Shown: positions 24,367 through 40,200 of the stretch, piece after piece
Layout of the letters: each line of letters begins with the position of its first letter
Position numbering within the stretch: position 1 is the first letter of the stretch
Origin: Sarcocystis neurona
Taxonomy: Eukaryota; Apicomplexa; Conoidasida; Eucoccidiorida; Sarcocystidae
Assembly (NCBI GenBank): GCA_000727475.1
Contig: KL647299.1
Span: 974,095 to 1,038,094, forward strand
Length of the DNA: 64,000 nt
Direction of reading: 5' to 3'
Made by a program: the position numbers and the translations under genes
The notes under the pieces: model-generated
Told to the model about the DNA's origin: nothing
What the model saw: only the letters and a program-made list of their open reading frames with translations
Database searches by the model: none

Positions 24367-25213
24367 CTGCGACAGCGGATTCTTAACTTGTATGTATCCA
24401 TATATATATGTACACGTACATACATACGTAAACAGATATGCATATAACGTGTATATATATATATATACGTATATTTACTTTGTGTAGTCAGTGCAGTGGC
24501 TAACACACGAACGTGAGCAGCCGCACAAGAGTGACGGCAGGGCAAAGGTACGAGGACTTAAACCCTGCATACGTTGACAACACGTTGCCTACAAACAACA
24601 ACTTCTGCGTGCCCACCCAGTCCTTCTTTCTTCATGTACACACAAACAGAGATATACGTATAGACAGACTTGCATGCACTACATATGCGCTTCCTCATCA
24701 ACAAGTACCTGCGCATCTGGCGAAATGTGGCGCTTCCTGCTGTGCAGTTGTGACAACGTCCGCGCGCACCAACACTCAACGCTTCAGCATGTGCGATGTA
24801 TATATATATATATATATATCACATCGACGTCGGCGGCGTAAACACATGCACGAAAATTACAGCCGCGTGCGTGCGAAGTCTCCAAAGACGAGTCGAGGAC
24901 GTCGAGAGGCCTGGTGTCTCTGTACCGCCAGCAAAGCTCGTTTTCTTCCAACGTCTTCGCCATCCTCAGGCACGTCACAGCCTTATATACGGGCGCGCAT
25001 GCATGTTACAAGGCGACACACGCAGAGGGAAAATAAGAGAAGGAATCCGGCCACTGCGCGCTGCAATGCTGCGGCAGTCACGTCGGGAAAACTCCGTCAG
25101 TCTCACACGGGTTTGACAGGAGCAGAGATATACGTATCACATCTCCCAGCACACGTCTGCACAGGTCACACTCGCAGCGTACGATGCCCACCAGAAACGC
25201 CGTCCCAACATTG

Positions 25214-25245
<32 letters not shown>

Positions 25246-28200
25246 ACATACACACACACGCATGCACACATACAGATACATATATATACACGTGTATTCT
25301 CCGGAGATCCTCCGCACACGTGCGGGCGTGCGGATATATAAATTCACTTGAAGCAGACACGCGTACACCGACGCATCCGTGAAAGCAAAAACAGAGACGT
25401 CTACGTAAAGCAGGTGCACAGCACATGACAGGTTAAGGCAGCAACTTGCACGAGCGGGGGGACGCGCCACCACCGGAGTTGCGCTGCCGCAGCAGCGTTG
25501 GGAATAACAGCAGACAGCAGAGAAGCACTCGCGTCAAGCCCACAGGACCCCACGTCAGACTCAACACCAGAAACCAACCGCGGAACCGGTCACAAAAAAG
25601 ACGCAGAAACACCAGCAGCGGCAGAAACACCAGCAGCCGCCGGCAGAAACACCAGCAGAGCGGGTTTGGCAGCAACAGTCACCGTAGTTGTTGGGCACGA
25701 AGACAAGCAGCAGCAGCAGGTGCAGCAGAAGGGCAGGAACGCCTCAGCATCAGGAAGAGCACGGCTGTGTGGTAGTCCGTCCCTTCACCTCAGCGAAGCA
25801 AGCACGAGTTGAAGCAAACGTAAACTGGACAGCGGCACATGTCCTTCACCTGCGCTTCCTCTTGCCTACGCAGCCCCGGCGCAGCACGGACAGCAGCAGC
25901 AGCAGCGGAGCGCGCCAAGAATCAGCAACAGTCCGTCCTGCTCTTCTCCCCAACACGTGCTTCTGCAGCGGAGGAACTCTCAGCAGCGGCACAAGCGAGG
26001 GTCAGACAGGATATATAGAGAGTAACGGAATCAGCCTGCTCTTACCAATTGTCAGGACCTCGCCGCTCTCTCGAGCTAGCAGCTCCTTCACGGCGGTGTG
26101 CAAGGCCTCCTGCTGCAGCCGTAGTTGCTGCAGCCGTGCACTCGACGCACGCAGCTGGTCTGCTGGTGCTCGCATATCTTCCAGCGAAACGTCTTTGCTG
26201 CTTCTGCTGCTTATGCTACCGGCCGCCTCTTCCATCTTTGCTCTGTCGACGTCGTCCAGCGAGTTGCTGCCGTTGCTGTGGTTGTAGCCGTTGTTGTTTT
26301 CTGCGCTGCCGGCTGCTGCCCGCGCAGCCGATGCCCCTGGTGTTGCTTCCTCCGCGTCGCTGCCACCTACTATCCTGCAGCAGCAGTCCACGCAACAATT
26401 CGCAACAAGTGTCCCCATATCGACACCGTTTCGCGGCGCCGCAGCCAACAGCGCGGGAAAAGAGGCTCCAGTGAAACCGGCAGAAGCAGAAGCAGGAGCA
26501 GACGGATACGTTTACCAGACTGCAGCAGCAGCTGATGAAAAAACATCTGAACACGAACGGACGGATCACCTGCAACAGCACCACCTGCTCTCGACGACCA
26601 CACGACGCAGCCGCAGCCAAGGCGGCAGCCGCGTACGCATGACGGGCAGCAGCACCAGCAGCAACACACAAACCGCCATTCTCGCACAAGAGCGACAGCA
26701 GCAGCAGGCGCGGCACCATCCACCAGCCTATGGAGGAGCACCGCGAGAAGACGCGCACCCACTACCAGCGCCAGAGGCAAGAACACCAGCAACTACTACA
26801 CTGTAGCGGCAAACAAGGCGAACAGTACAGGAACACACATCACGAGGGAATTTCGTTACCACGTAGATACGAGAGTGTCGAAGGGAAAAGACGAGCGGGT
26901 GGAATCTACAGCAGATGGGGGTGTGCGGAACGCCAGCGCTGACGCCCCGCACAAAGGAAAATCAGCAGCAGCGGCAGTGTCGCGGTAGCTGCGCAGCGAT
27001 GCAGGAGCAGAGCGTTCCTCCTGTACGAATACCAGGGCCTGAACTTCTCTGCAAAGCTGCAGCTGGATCACAACAACGTGGAAGACCCGGAAAAGCAGCA
27101 GAACCCGCAGCACGAGGAGCAGCAGCCGCAGCAGCAGCAATAGTCGCAGTCGCAGGAGCAATCGCAGGAGCAGTCGCAAGAGCAGTCCCGGTAGCAGCCG
27201 CAGTCGCAGCAACACCCCTACCAGCAGTCGCTGCAGACAAACAGCAATACCAGCAGCTCCAGAAGTGGTGTGCGCGTAGAACTCTTACCAGCGAGGCAGG
27301 ACACGACGTAGGACTGCCCACAAGAGGTTGGTGGCATACTTCTGCAGTTCAGGGTCTTTCAAAACCTGCAGCAGCAGCAGCCAGACTCTCCAGGAGCAAA
27401 TAAATGAGTTCTCTTGCGCATGCAGTTCGCTTCCAATTCATCAGCCGCCCCAGACATCTACTAGGAGAGGCAGACGTGCAACTGTGTTCACACGTGCCGC
27501 TGGGGGTACACTTCTCCGCATGTATGTAACAGTAGCTTCGTACTTAAAAAGATCTCTCTATATACGTGAATATGCCTCTGCATGAGTGCGACTATGTCCA
27601 GTCACCCATCCTCTTCATCTACACGTAGATATTTATCTATCTCTGTACTACAGACGTCTACACATCTTCTCTCTACACAGGTTGATATTCCTCGCTCTCC
27701 AGACGTATGTCCACATCTTCCCTACGTATACACGCGTAGATAACTAGTTCCCCAGAAAAGTACACACATCGTCTCTATACGTAGACGCAGATTTATCCCG
27801 CGTGCCCCTCTCAGTAGATGTACGTGTGTCTGCACAGACTCACGAAATACTCACCCATATTTCTCTAGACGCAGATCTCCTTTTCCTTCATACGTAGGAG
27901 CACTTGTTGATACTTGTACATATCTCTTAGCACACGTCGTTCATATTATATCTCTATACACGCAGAGACAGGATTCTCCAGACCAAGTATCTCTATTAAG
28001 TGCATCTTCCCGTGACGACCTTCCCCTAAACCCTTTCACGCTCTGGGTCTGAAGATCCCCACATTCCCAAGGCTCGCTTTCTCGTCTTGTTGCTCCTTCT
28101 TCTCTCTTTGCACGTGAAGAGTTCGCTGTCAGATACGCAGGTATTTCAGATTGTTCAGATAGCCGTGTGTAGATATCGACAGAGAGACGGTCTGCAGATG

Positions 28201-31200
28201 GCACGGCCTCCAGCTACCTTGCTGCACGACACGCGGGAAGAGCGCGCATCACGAACCGCCAACCCTGCTGTGCAGACGTGTGCCGCTCGTAGAGGCGCGT
28301 GAAAAGCAGCAGCAGGTGATGCAGACAAGTGGCATACGCAGCAGCGCGGACACAGACAGGGATAGCTGTAGAGGCAGGCTCTTCTTTTTTTCTGCTGTAC
28401 GTTCCTTCAGGCAAGAAGGGAGGGGGGGGAGGCGTAGGGGGGGCAGCAGCAGCCGCAGCGGACGAAAGGCTGATGATCACTCGGAAGAGTTCGCGCCTCT
28501 ACCGGAAGAAGCTGCTGTGCGCCGCAATCCACCTGCGACGTCGTGTCGCCGAAGGCAGTGTGACAGCAGCAGCTACCGCGGTCTCGCCGAAGAGGGGGAG
28601 GAGCAGGAGGAGCAGCACCAGCACCAGCAGCCAAGAAAAATCCAGTACTCGGGGCGGCACAGTGCGACGCAGTTGCAGCACAGACGACAGAGACGACTGC
28701 GACCGGCGTCACCCAGACGCCCGCGCCACCCCACTTTCTTTTCTGTCGAAACTCTCACCTGCATGGCAAATTCCTTCGCGGACGCGAGGATGTCTGCGTT
28801 CCCCAGAATGCTGCGCGCCGCCTCCTGCAGCTGCAGCAACACCAGCAGTGAAACGCGGGCCGGCCGCAGCACGAAAACGAGTTGTCTGTGCGCATCACTA
28901 CGTTCACTTTTACACATACATGTGTATGTATTCAACCTGACACACGGTATACAGACACGTACGTACACAGTTGTGGATACACGCGCCGAGAGACGGGCCC
29001 ACACAGGCATCTTCACAGAAACACTCATGAATTCGTGGACTGCACAAGTGCGCAACGAGTCCAGCATGCGTGCGCGGGTGCCACGTCGGCACACCGCTCC
29101 CACGGCCATCGTCTTTGAACATACACAGATCCCACACGCGGTAGGGTGGTAAACAAGACAGAACGGAAGAAAAGTGTGCGATCAACTACTACGCATCACC
29201 GTACGTCGGAAGGCGCTTCCGTACTCCTCCTCTAACGACTGAGAGGTCCCGGGTCACATCTTCGCACACGCGCACCCACACACATCTGCCTGCGCGTCCC
29301 ACACCAGCGCGAACCTGCGACTGAGCAGCCCGGCACCGCTGCTGCGCGGCGCGGCGCAGTCACTGTCCCGCAGCGTGGTGAAGTCAGGAGGAGCTGCAGG
29401 GCGCCGAAGATGCGCAGGCAGAAACTACTCGAGACTCACCAGGGAGACAGGCGCGCCTGACTCTTTTGAACACACATACACGTACACATGCGCGAGGATG
29501 TATCTCGTATGGGGGGGAGATGCACATTGAGGACAGACCACTGGAAGGACAAAGAGAAAGACAGCGAGCCACAGGTCTAGACGCTCTGCGATTCCGCACA
29601 TATACGTGAGCTACGCACATACGTGGAGAGACCGTGTGCGACAGCACAAACGTACGTGAGGCGCGTACACTCATACGAATGTATGTGTTCTCCGTATACA
29701 CATAGATGTATGTGCCTATGTATCTGGTCGTGTAGACACACGTACGTATCTGTGTATGTATCTGTGCGTACCGACACGCGCACACGGAACTGCAGCGCAG
29801 AGAAGAACCGCGCGGGAGAGAGGACCAGCAGCAGCAGCTTACCACATCGCCAACACCATTCCGAATGCCCGCGTCGTTCAAAACTGCCGCGTGGCTGCGC
29901 GCAGAAAGGAGAGACGACATGCTGTGCATGTAGATCCAGCGCCAGTTCGCAGACTGACTTGCGCGATGCCATGATTTTCACCCACGCAGCTCTTGCAGAA
30001 AGATTTCACCTACATCTCGACCTCCCCCCTGCCAACGCAGGCTCAAAGATGCAGTATCCCCATACCAGGAGCACAAGTCCGCTGGCAGACGGAGGCGCGG
30101 CGACTGCCAGCAGAGGTGGCAGACCCCCTGTCTACTTTTGTTGCCTCGCTGAGAGCAACTCAGTACCACTAGTGTCTCTTGCTCTGACGTACGCATGCGC
30201 ACCGCAGGCAATAAAGGGGCAGTAGCAGCACCAGCGGCACAAACGGCAGCAGCAGGTGCGCGGAACACGGTGTTACTGTCTGCGAACGATAACTGCTGAC
30301 GCGTAGCGGCGGCAGCACCCGTTTCCTCCTACGCACCAGTTACCGAACCGCGCTGCAGCGAGAGTCTGCAGCGAAAGAATGCAGCAGCAGGGCGGTAGCA
30401 CGTACAGAAGCAGAAGCGGTCTGAAGGGCACCAGCCGCTACTGCTGCGTCGGAGCAGTAACAAAGCTGCAGCTGCCACACACACGCGTGACAGTGCTGCG
30501 ACTGCAACAGCAGCGGCAGCGGCAATGACAGCAGCAGCGGAAATCGAGCAGGAGCAGTAGCACTAAAAGAGGACTCGCCTAACCAATGCATGCGCCCTGA
30601 GGCAGCAGCAATTCTTGCGGAACACCAGGTGCAGCGCATGCAGGAATAGGCCAGTGCGACAGCACAGCACACGGAGGCTGGTGGACGGAGGAATACGAGT
30701 TCTTAGTTACGGCAGCGCCAGGAAGAAGGGAGACGAGACAACGGTTCACAAATTTTTTCGAAAAGTTGTTTCAAACTTAGGACCGCATACGGGCAGCCAC
30801 CTACAGAAAGCGTTGCACAGCATAGTGCAGGTCCTGCCGCTGCAGTTCCTCCATCGTCCACTGCGCGGCGCCGTCGACAACCATCGGCCTGCAAGCAGCA
30901 GCAACATCGCAGCAGCAGCGACCGCAGCTGTTGGCATCGCATCAGCAGCAGCTGCCGCAATTAAGAGCAGTACCGAAGCGGCACTGGCGCAACACAGCAC
31001 CAGCAGCCGCAGGAAGCCCCACAAAACAGCTCCAGCCGCAGTAACCCCGGCAGCAGCCACAGCCGCCATTTTCGAACCAGCTGCGACAGAAGCCGCGACG
31101 CAAACCGGAGGACCGACAAAGAGCGGCAGCGGCAGCGGCAGCTGCGGCACGGAATCCACGCAGCCCAACACGCCATACACGACACCATCCCAGAAGCCGA

Positions 31201-34200
31201 TGTCGTCGAGCTGCTGGTCCTCGAAGCCCCTGTGGCTGTTACGTTTTCTGCAGCAGCCACATACTAGACGTCAAAACTCTCTTCCTGCTGCGCAGCGCGA
31301 TATTCAGTCCACAAAGCTAGTTGCCTCCAGCCGCAGCAATATCTATCGTCACTACATCACTCCTGCGAACACACATATATGTAATTCTACGCGCGTACAC
31401 AAAGGGCCTGCTGCCGGCTCTGCACGTCGACGCCGCAGACCTCGTCCAGGCCGCCCTGCGTATCGCGTACATATATATATACATGTATATATTTCTATCC
31501 ACATACATTCGACGGATGTGTGTGATCCAGACACACGTGCATATGAATATATGGAGAGCAAGAAAGAGATTCAGTTCTCTCTTCGTAGACGTGTCTATGC
31601 GTCTATGTGCCCGTAGTTACAAGCCCACATGCACACCTGCTTTCATCTAGTGCTCCAAGCAGAGAACGTTATTACCACGTGACTGCTCCTCCACCTGCCG
31701 GTCGAAACGGATGCGTGTGAAGAAGCACACAGGCTTGATGTCTCTCTCTCTGTACACTAATTCACACGCAAATGCTTATCGATACTCTACTATAAATACG
31801 TATACATATTACATACGCATATGCACATGGTCACTCTCTACGTATCTATCAATCTACGCATGTACATATATATATATATATACGTATACCTCTCTCTGTA
31901 CAGCGTAAGCATTAGTAGTTTTCCACATATATATGCATACATATATATATATATATATATACGTCTCTACCACACATGGCGCAGCAGGTCGATGTTCTGT
32001 CTCTGTCTCTTTGTGGGTATGTACATACATATGTGTATCCATACTTTCTCGCATATACGTTCATATAATATCCGCATATATACTACCGTCTCTCTTTACG
32101 TACCTCTCTATCTATACACGTATATATCTATATAGAGATATACGTGCGGATATCTTTCTTCGTGTATATACGCATATATATATATATACCCCATGTACGT
32201 GGTGAGGCAGCACGTCAACGTCCTCAGAGAAGTGCTGCGGGCACCGAGATGTCCGCCGGCGTCCCCTGCGACAAAAAGACGCGCGTCTCCTGCAGATCAT
32301 CACCCGTCGCCCACCCCCCTTCGGACGAGAAACATTCGTCAGAGAAGTACAGCCCGCAGCTAAAGATGTGCGCCGGTAAAACCAGCCCAAAAGCGGGGAA
32401 CCGTTCCCGCAGAACCACTCACGTGGTTACTGAGACAGAGATACAGACGAGTCGCCTGCTAACACACGGCGGGGACGGTGACGCCCATGCGCAAAGGCAG
32501 CCGTACCCGCGGAGACACGTAGATGTCCATCTATACAGAAGCCGGAAGATTGGTTCAAGCGACAAACGGATAGGTACCAACTCGTACGTGTACACGTAGT
32601 CGGTGAAGGGTTACGAGAGGACAGAAAGATGCGGACGCGTTTTCTCGCCTGCAGCAATCACGACGCCCGATCCGCCCTGGACCTCGACGTAGGCACCCAC
32701 ATACACACGAACTCTCTTATTATCAGTATGGGGCGCATGCATGCACGTATACACCTACGAATCTGCAGGTCTTTTCCGCGGGAAACGGCGATCAGCTGTT
32801 GCAGTGCGCGTGTCTCAGAAGGGACTTACAGCTGAATCACGTTCAGGAGGAGCCTCCCCAGTTGCTCGTGTATCGCTGGGTCATTGCACAGCTGCCTGCA
32901 ACCGCAGCAGCAGCAGCGCCCCGCAGCAGCAGCACCACGCGGATTTCCACAAGACAGCTGCAGCAGCACAAGCAGCAGTCGCACCGCCTGTTTATACGCA
33001 GTAGCAGCGCCGCATATCGACGGCGCAGCAGCCCCAGGAGCGCGGAGACGGGTACCAGGTACCGCCCACCAGCAGCCAGCCGTATGCACCAACATGCAGC
33101 AGTCTCTCAAGAGTAACCAGCAACAGCAGCAGGCGCCACACCAACAGCAGGAGCAGGCGCCACCTCAAAGGCAGCAACAGGCGCCACATCAAGAGCAGCA
33201 ACACGCGCCACATGCGGTGCCAGCAGCAACAGGCACCACATCAACAGCAGCATATCACGCGGACGACTCCTGCAGCGCAGAAGCGCAGCTTCACGCAGAG
33301 AACCTCGGTCACACACAGCAAAAACAAATCACCTGCTCGAATATGATCTTCTCAGCGAAGACACGTAGTCGCCCCCATGCAAAGCCTGCACGTTGCGGAC
33401 GTATTGCCAGTAACTTCTGTCGCACTTCGCGTCTAATCCTCGTCCTACCATGGCGACAACAACAGCGGTAGGACCCTCTGTCTGGAGGAGCACCGCATCC
33501 CACCACGACAGCTTCGTCGGCCTCCCGGTGCATCCCCTCCTATCCTCATATATATATATATATATACATATACATGTACGCACATTCACGTGTATACCTG
33601 TTCTGTCCTCAGACATATATATAAATATACATATGTATTTACACACATAGACACAAACACACAAGTAAATTGTTGTTTCCTACACATTAAATACGTATGC
33701 TTAGGCAAACGCATCTTCTGTGGTTAGACGGACAGAGACACAGCTAGGCACCTTGTGGAGAAGACGGGGTTCTTCTGCAGGCGAGAGTCGCACCACTTCT
33801 GCAGGGAAGTGCATACGCTTGAGAGACAGGGGACACCGGAGAGCAGCCGCCGCGGCATCGCGTGAGAGAGGCAGAAAGTCAACCACCAGCACTGGCGGTG
33901 GTCGCGGCGAAATGATGCCACCAGCACGAACAGCAGCAGCCGCACGGTGCGCAACGACAGCAGCAGAAGCCGGAGGGAGAAGAGACAGCGGCAATCACGG
34001 AGGGAGGAGCGAACATCGAAAACCGGGTGGGGACGTGGCAGCAGCAAAAAGGGGAAGGGAACGCGACAGCAGCAGAAACCGGAGGGGGATGCGAGAGCAG
34101 CAGATGTCAAAGAGAGATGGCGGCGGTCGCCACGTACGTGATTAGCTTTGTGAGAACACCCCGCACGCCACATTGCAGCTTCTCCCCCTGCAGCGCACGT

Positions 34201-37200
34201 AGGCCAACAGCCGTGGCCTGCGGCTCGCTAGCCTCCAGCAAATCCGCGACGAATCGCTGTGTCGCTGCCTGCAGCTGCAGCAGCACCCACCACAGCAGCA
34301 GCAGCACCCGCAACAGCGCCAGCAACATCTACAACGGCAGCAGCAGAAGCACCCAAGCCGCAGTAGCACGGACGACAGCAGCAGCAGTAGCAGCAGACAA
34401 CCACGTACGGCACAACGGACCGCACGTAATCTCCACACACACACACACGCACACACTGCAAATATCTGGCCATCCGTGTATGTGCATATGTATATATGTG
34501 AAGCAATAAGAGGGCTTGTTATTAATCGTTAGAGATGTTGCCCCGTTCTACCATTTCGTCTCCTTTTCCGCTCGTATCGCTGTCGTGCTGCTGCTGGTGT
34601 CAGAGACATGCCCCTGCTGCCGCTATCGCCAGTAGTGCTTCTTCTTTTCGCGCTGCCCTCTTCTGCTGCCCGTGCTCTGCTGCTCGCCTGCTGCTGGTTC
34701 TGTCATCTGCGTGCAGCTCTTCTCCACTCTTCTCCACGGCTGCATGTGGCTTCTGCTGCAACCGCTTTCGGCCTGACGCTTCCGCAGCTGCCACTGTTCT
34801 CTTCGGGCTGCTCCTGCAGCAGCGGCTGTCGCTATGCTCTTCGGGAGCGTCTCGCTCGTGGCGCTACTGCCCACCATGCCTGTCGTGCTCTTAGAGCCAC
34901 CCCCGGGAACAAAGACAACAGAAGCAGCGCAAACGACTGAGAGCAAGTGCGGCAACAGAGGCGACAGCGCGAAGACCAGCAGAGACACAAAGACGGGAAG
35001 ACTCAGCAGCAACAGCACCAGCGGATGAAGCAGCTGCAAGTCGCACACCGACACTTCTGGAGCTGCGGATGGCATACACACGCAGCACGAGCGCCAGCGC
35101 AAAAGGAGCAACAACAGCAGCAGGGGCCGGACGGCGAAGCGCCAAAAGTACTGCAGAAACCGAGCCGCTGCTGCGAAAGAGGGGGAGATGAGCAGCTGTT
35201 GCAATAGTAGAAGCAGCTGTGGCAGCAGCAGTGAGAGAGACGTCAAGGGCAGCACCAGCGCTTCAACAAGAGCTGCGGCAGCGACAAAAGCAGAAGCAGC
35301 GACACAAGCCGCAGTACCCGCAATACAGAAACAGCAGCCGACAAGAGGAAAAAGAGAAGCAGCAACCGTAGACGCCGCCGCGAACACGCAACGAAGAAGA
35401 AGAAGTAGCAGGGGACGCACTACGTACGCGAGGGTCCTGAAGAAGTCCGCCCATCAGCTGCGTAGAAAACTCCCGCGCTGCAGTAAGTGCACAGAGGACG
35501 GCACCCGCGAGCAGCAGCAACAGCAGCAACATCAACAACACCAACCGCAACAGCAGCAGCAGCAGCGCACCAACGCCAGAACGCATCGGCTCGGCAGCGG
35601 CAGCACTTGCAACGCATCCGGGGCGGCAGATGAAGATGCAGCAGGGACGCACACGTCCGAACACGTCATGAAGGAAGCAGCATGTCACATACCCCCGCAC
35701 ACTTGCACAGCGACAAGTGTACCTGCTGCAACACCGCACACTTCTACACCCGTGTCTGTAAGAGAGACACGCGTGTCCTTGGTGTGTGTGTACATGTGCA
35801 TGTACGCATATGTATATATGTATGTGTATGTGTATCTATGTACACAGATGTACGCATGTGTGAGTGAGTGTCTGTGTGTACATGGATGTATACAAGCATA
35901 CGTGTAGATCCCACGTGTAGCACACACAGAGGGAACTGACACGTCCTTCTATACATATACATATATATATACATACAGTAACATACGTCAGCTGCACCGT
36001 ATGCCTGTGCACGCATGCATCTAGACGCATGCGCCTAGAGATACTCGTACACATGGATGCCAATCCCAGCTCATACATATGCGTATACATATACATACGC
36101 GTCGCACTACCTTACACACACACATACACACACAGAAGCTTCCCTACAGACAGAAAGATGGCAGCGCTTGGAACACCCATGCGTCTCTACATACGCAGGC
36201 CTCCAGATCTGCAAGTCCATTAGCTTCCACACCTCCCGGGGCCTACTTACCCGTCGCCTTCGCTAGCTTACGCTCACACAGCACAGCGGCTCGCATGTAT
36301 ACACACACACACACGCATGCGGACCGACGCACAGACACACCCGCTTTTAGCTGTGCGGGCATGGTTTTCCACATGCAGCAACAGAGCAATATGCACGTAT
36401 ACACAGACAAACAGACACACGCACACACACAGATATCGTACGTACACGCGTATACATATGTGTGAATCTACCGCAGGTACATCTATATGTCTGTGCCATA
36501 TATATATATATGTATAAACACCTGAAGATTCACATGTATAAGAAGCAGATACAGATGTACACATACAACACGGAAGATGTACACACGAATATACACATAT
36601 ATATATGTATGTACTTCACATCCATACGGATGCTCCCGCGTACACGAGAAGGGCCTGCCCCAGTAGGAAAGTCGTCAGAGACGTAGCAGCAGCGCAGCTC
36701 GATCTCCCGCGACGGTTTTCGCCACCGCGAGACTCGTGGAGACGCGTGGCTGCTCAGAGAACGCACAGGCAAGTCGCCAGCAGCAACGACTTGCCGGTGT
36801 GCATGCGTGGCAAGCGACGCACGAGCGTACGACAGACCTACACCTCTCTTCATACAGTCCCCTCTCCTAAGACACCTGTTACAAGATAATATTACACATG
36901 TACATGATACGCACACACGTCCGCCTGCAAGGACGACCACCTCCCTACATATTTGGGCATATACATCCACGGGCTTCGACGGCCCCTGCACTTGTAGACA
37001 GAGAAGTGGAAATGCCGCGTGTATATATATATATATATATGCATTTGTGGTTTTGTGTGGCCACGCGTCTACGGGTCCTGCAGCGCTAGACAGAGACAGA
37101 CAAGTATGAAGGAGCATCCGTGCGAGGTTGTACGCGAAGGAATAAAGATTACAGACGTCCACGCTGAGGGGCCTACGCTTGCTGTGTGTGCAGGAGTTGG

Positions 37201-40200
37201 GGGGACGCGGAAAGTGTACGCAGCTCTCCTTACCTGTGAACTGCAACTGCTGCGATCGCATGCCTTCGTGAAGCACTGCAGCGCCTTGCAGCCCCAGACG
37301 CCGCCGCACTGTCCGCCAGTTCACTGTTACCACCACCAGTCCGCACGCTGCAGCAGCCGCACCAGCAGCACAGGCACGAGGAGCAGGAGTCGAAACAGGA
37401 GCCGTAGCACGGGCACGAGTGCGAGCAGCAGGAGCAGGAGCAGCAAGATCGGCAGGAGCTACCCAGCAACAAGGTCCGCACCAGGAGCACCAGCAGGAAG
37501 CCTGGAAGGAGCAGAGATCGTCGACAGACGCGACAGGGCAGGTGCAGCAGCACTCCAGCAGCAGGCACAGCAGTCTGTCACACGTCGAAGTACACCAGCA
37601 CGGCACTCGCAGCAGCGCCACAGCGGCACCAGCATCACAGCAGCAGCAAAGCAGTAACAAAAGCGCAGAGCAAGACACCATGCAGCCCCCGGGCCCAGGA
37701 GCGGCTGCAGAGTCGCCTGTGCCAATTCGGCGGCCCGGCCGCTGCAGAAGACTCGGCAAGGAACAGCACCTGCGCCTCCGCGGCCCTCGTTGCAGCAGCG
37801 CCAAAAACCAGCAGAGCAGCACGCACTACCGCAGCCAAAGCAGGGCAGCGCATCAGCAAACAGGGCAGCAGCTACGTCTCTTTCCCTGTCTGTCTCTATT
37901 GTCAGCAGGAGCAGCCGCCCCCGAGGCGGCCTCGTTAGCCCAAAGCCTCGCATGCAGATTACAACGCACACAATCGTCCGCCTCCTTCAGCTCTCTGCAT
38001 CTCCTGCCCGACGTCGCGCTGTACGTCCCTCCTTGACTGACACAAAAACATGCAGGCTGCGGAGAGGACGGCTCTTCATCTTCCTCTTCTGCCCTTCTGG
38101 TCTCTCTCTACCTCGTCGCATCAGTAACCCCTGCGGATCTCTACTCCCCGGTTTCTTTCATGTGTCTGCGTCGTGTCGCCTTCTCTTCCTCCCTTAGTCG
38201 GCAGCACTGCCTCAACAGTCCGTCAGCTGCATGCGGTTAATGTGCCTACCGCCAAGCACCACCAACAGCCGCATGCGCCGCGTCTGCCGGCCCACCGTCT
38301 CCTTCAGCAGCTGCATCTCGCTGTACAGCGCAGTCATCGTCGTTGCTTCTGCTGCAGCAGAGGCGTCGTGAAAGTTCCGCTTTCCTGCGGAAGCGGCACC
38401 GGCGTCGGCGTCGGCTCCGGCAGTAGCCGACGGCTCAACTTCTCGCCAGGGATCTGCCTTCGTCCTCTCCGCAGCAACGTCTGCCTTGTCCTCGCTGCCT
38501 TCGCCCCCCTTCCGTTCCTCCGCCTTCTTCCCGAGACCCGTCGCGGTGTTACTGCTGCTGCGGCTACTCACGCGGTTGTCCCTGCTGCTGCTGCTGCCGG
38601 GATGGTCACACCCCGTGCTGCCCCGAAGAACCCTATTGGCCTCGAACGTGCTGCCGCTGCTGTCGCTGCTGCTGCGGCTTTTGCTCGTCGCAGTGGCCAC
38701 GGGTCTGCTGCCAAGGTTGTTGTTTCTGCGGGTCACCGCGAGCATTCCGCACACGCTCGCAGCACGCGTGCCGAAGCAGCACTTTGAAAAATCTCGAGAG
38801 TCTAGCAGCAGCCTGCCGAGTGTCTTCAACCGAAGGTGCGGCTGCTGCAAATCCCGAGGAAGAGCAGCGCCAGCCTGTCGTCCTGCTCGTGCCCGCATTC
38901 CACTTGCTGCACCGCAACTCTCATTAACGCTCCGCCCACCACCCCACCCCCCACGCGCAGCTGCGGAAGTCTTTGCGGCTGCTATTGCACGTGTGGCGTT
39001 TGCTGCTACCGCTGCTGCGACTGCAGTCGACGCGGCACTGGCTGCTGGCGGCAGCGCCACTACAGCAGCACGGAAGAAGACAGGCTGTCGCGGCATGTGT
39101 GGGAGCGGCAGCCAGAGCGCCGTGGTAGACAGCGCTGGAGCAGACCCACTCGCGACACGACAGGGAGCAGTACGGGCTGCTGCTGCTGCTGCTCCAGCGG
39201 CAGAACAGCGCGTAACCCATGCAGCACCAGCACCGGCAGCAAGACAGAGCGGGTTGGGCACCGCAGCACTGACGGGACGGGAAGCAAGGGACGCAGCAGC
39301 GCACGAAGCGTTGTGTGCCGCAGACACAACAGTACTGAAGTGTCGCACCTGAAAAAGCAATGTACGGTGCTCATAGCTCCTCGGTAGCAGAGAAAACAAA
39401 CGTAGACACCTGCTCTGCTGCTGCTGTTGCAAAGTGGAAGACCCGACGAAGCTTCCAAATCTATCTGCAAGCAGTTCCCGTTGCTGCTGCTGTTGCTGCT
39501 CTTCGGCGACGTGGAATGCAGCTTCACTGCATCCACTCACGCCAAGAGGCCAACAGTCGATCCTACCACTGCCGCTGCTGTAGATCCAACTGCTGCTGGG
39601 ATTAGTGCTCGATTTGCTGCTGCAGTGGAGACCCCTCGTGCTCCTCCCCCCGCTGCTGCTGCGACCTGCGCCGCTTCCGGCGAGCTGGCTCCACATGCTG
39701 CTGCAGCAGCGCTGCTGCCACACCTGCTGCACACGAGGAAGAGACGCTCGTAATGGAGTGCCTGCCGACTGGAGACAGCACTGCGTTCGCTTCTGCAGCA
39801 GCAGTGGATAGACCTTCTTGTTGCTACTGCCGCCTCTAAGAGCAACCATCGCGAAGTAGCGGACAGGTCTCACGCACCTTCTGCCTGCTGTAGCGGCTGC
39901 AGCAACTTCTCCAGCTGTTATTAATGCTGCTGGTACGTCTGCAGCTGCTGTCCCTCCTCGTCCTCCTCACGCTCGGCTGGACGTCTGCTGTTCTGCTACC
40001 TCTGCTTTGCTCCTGCTGATTGCTGCTGCCTGCTTGACAGAACTGCTTCGAACCCCCCTGCCCTTCTACTGCGACTGCTGCTGCTGTATACGGATTACAC
40101 ACAGTGCGGCTCTTCGGCACCTTCCGCAACTGCTGGTCGCCTCTCGGTGTTGCCTCTACAGACTTCAAGCCTTCGTGCTGCTCGCCGCCCGACGCGAAGG

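Noticed and set aside
25446..28940. Series of long + strand frames rich in Gln, Ala and Ser
   Set aside because: They are open because of CAG repeats, lack flanking splice evidence, and are crossed by spliced - strand exons with conserved content.
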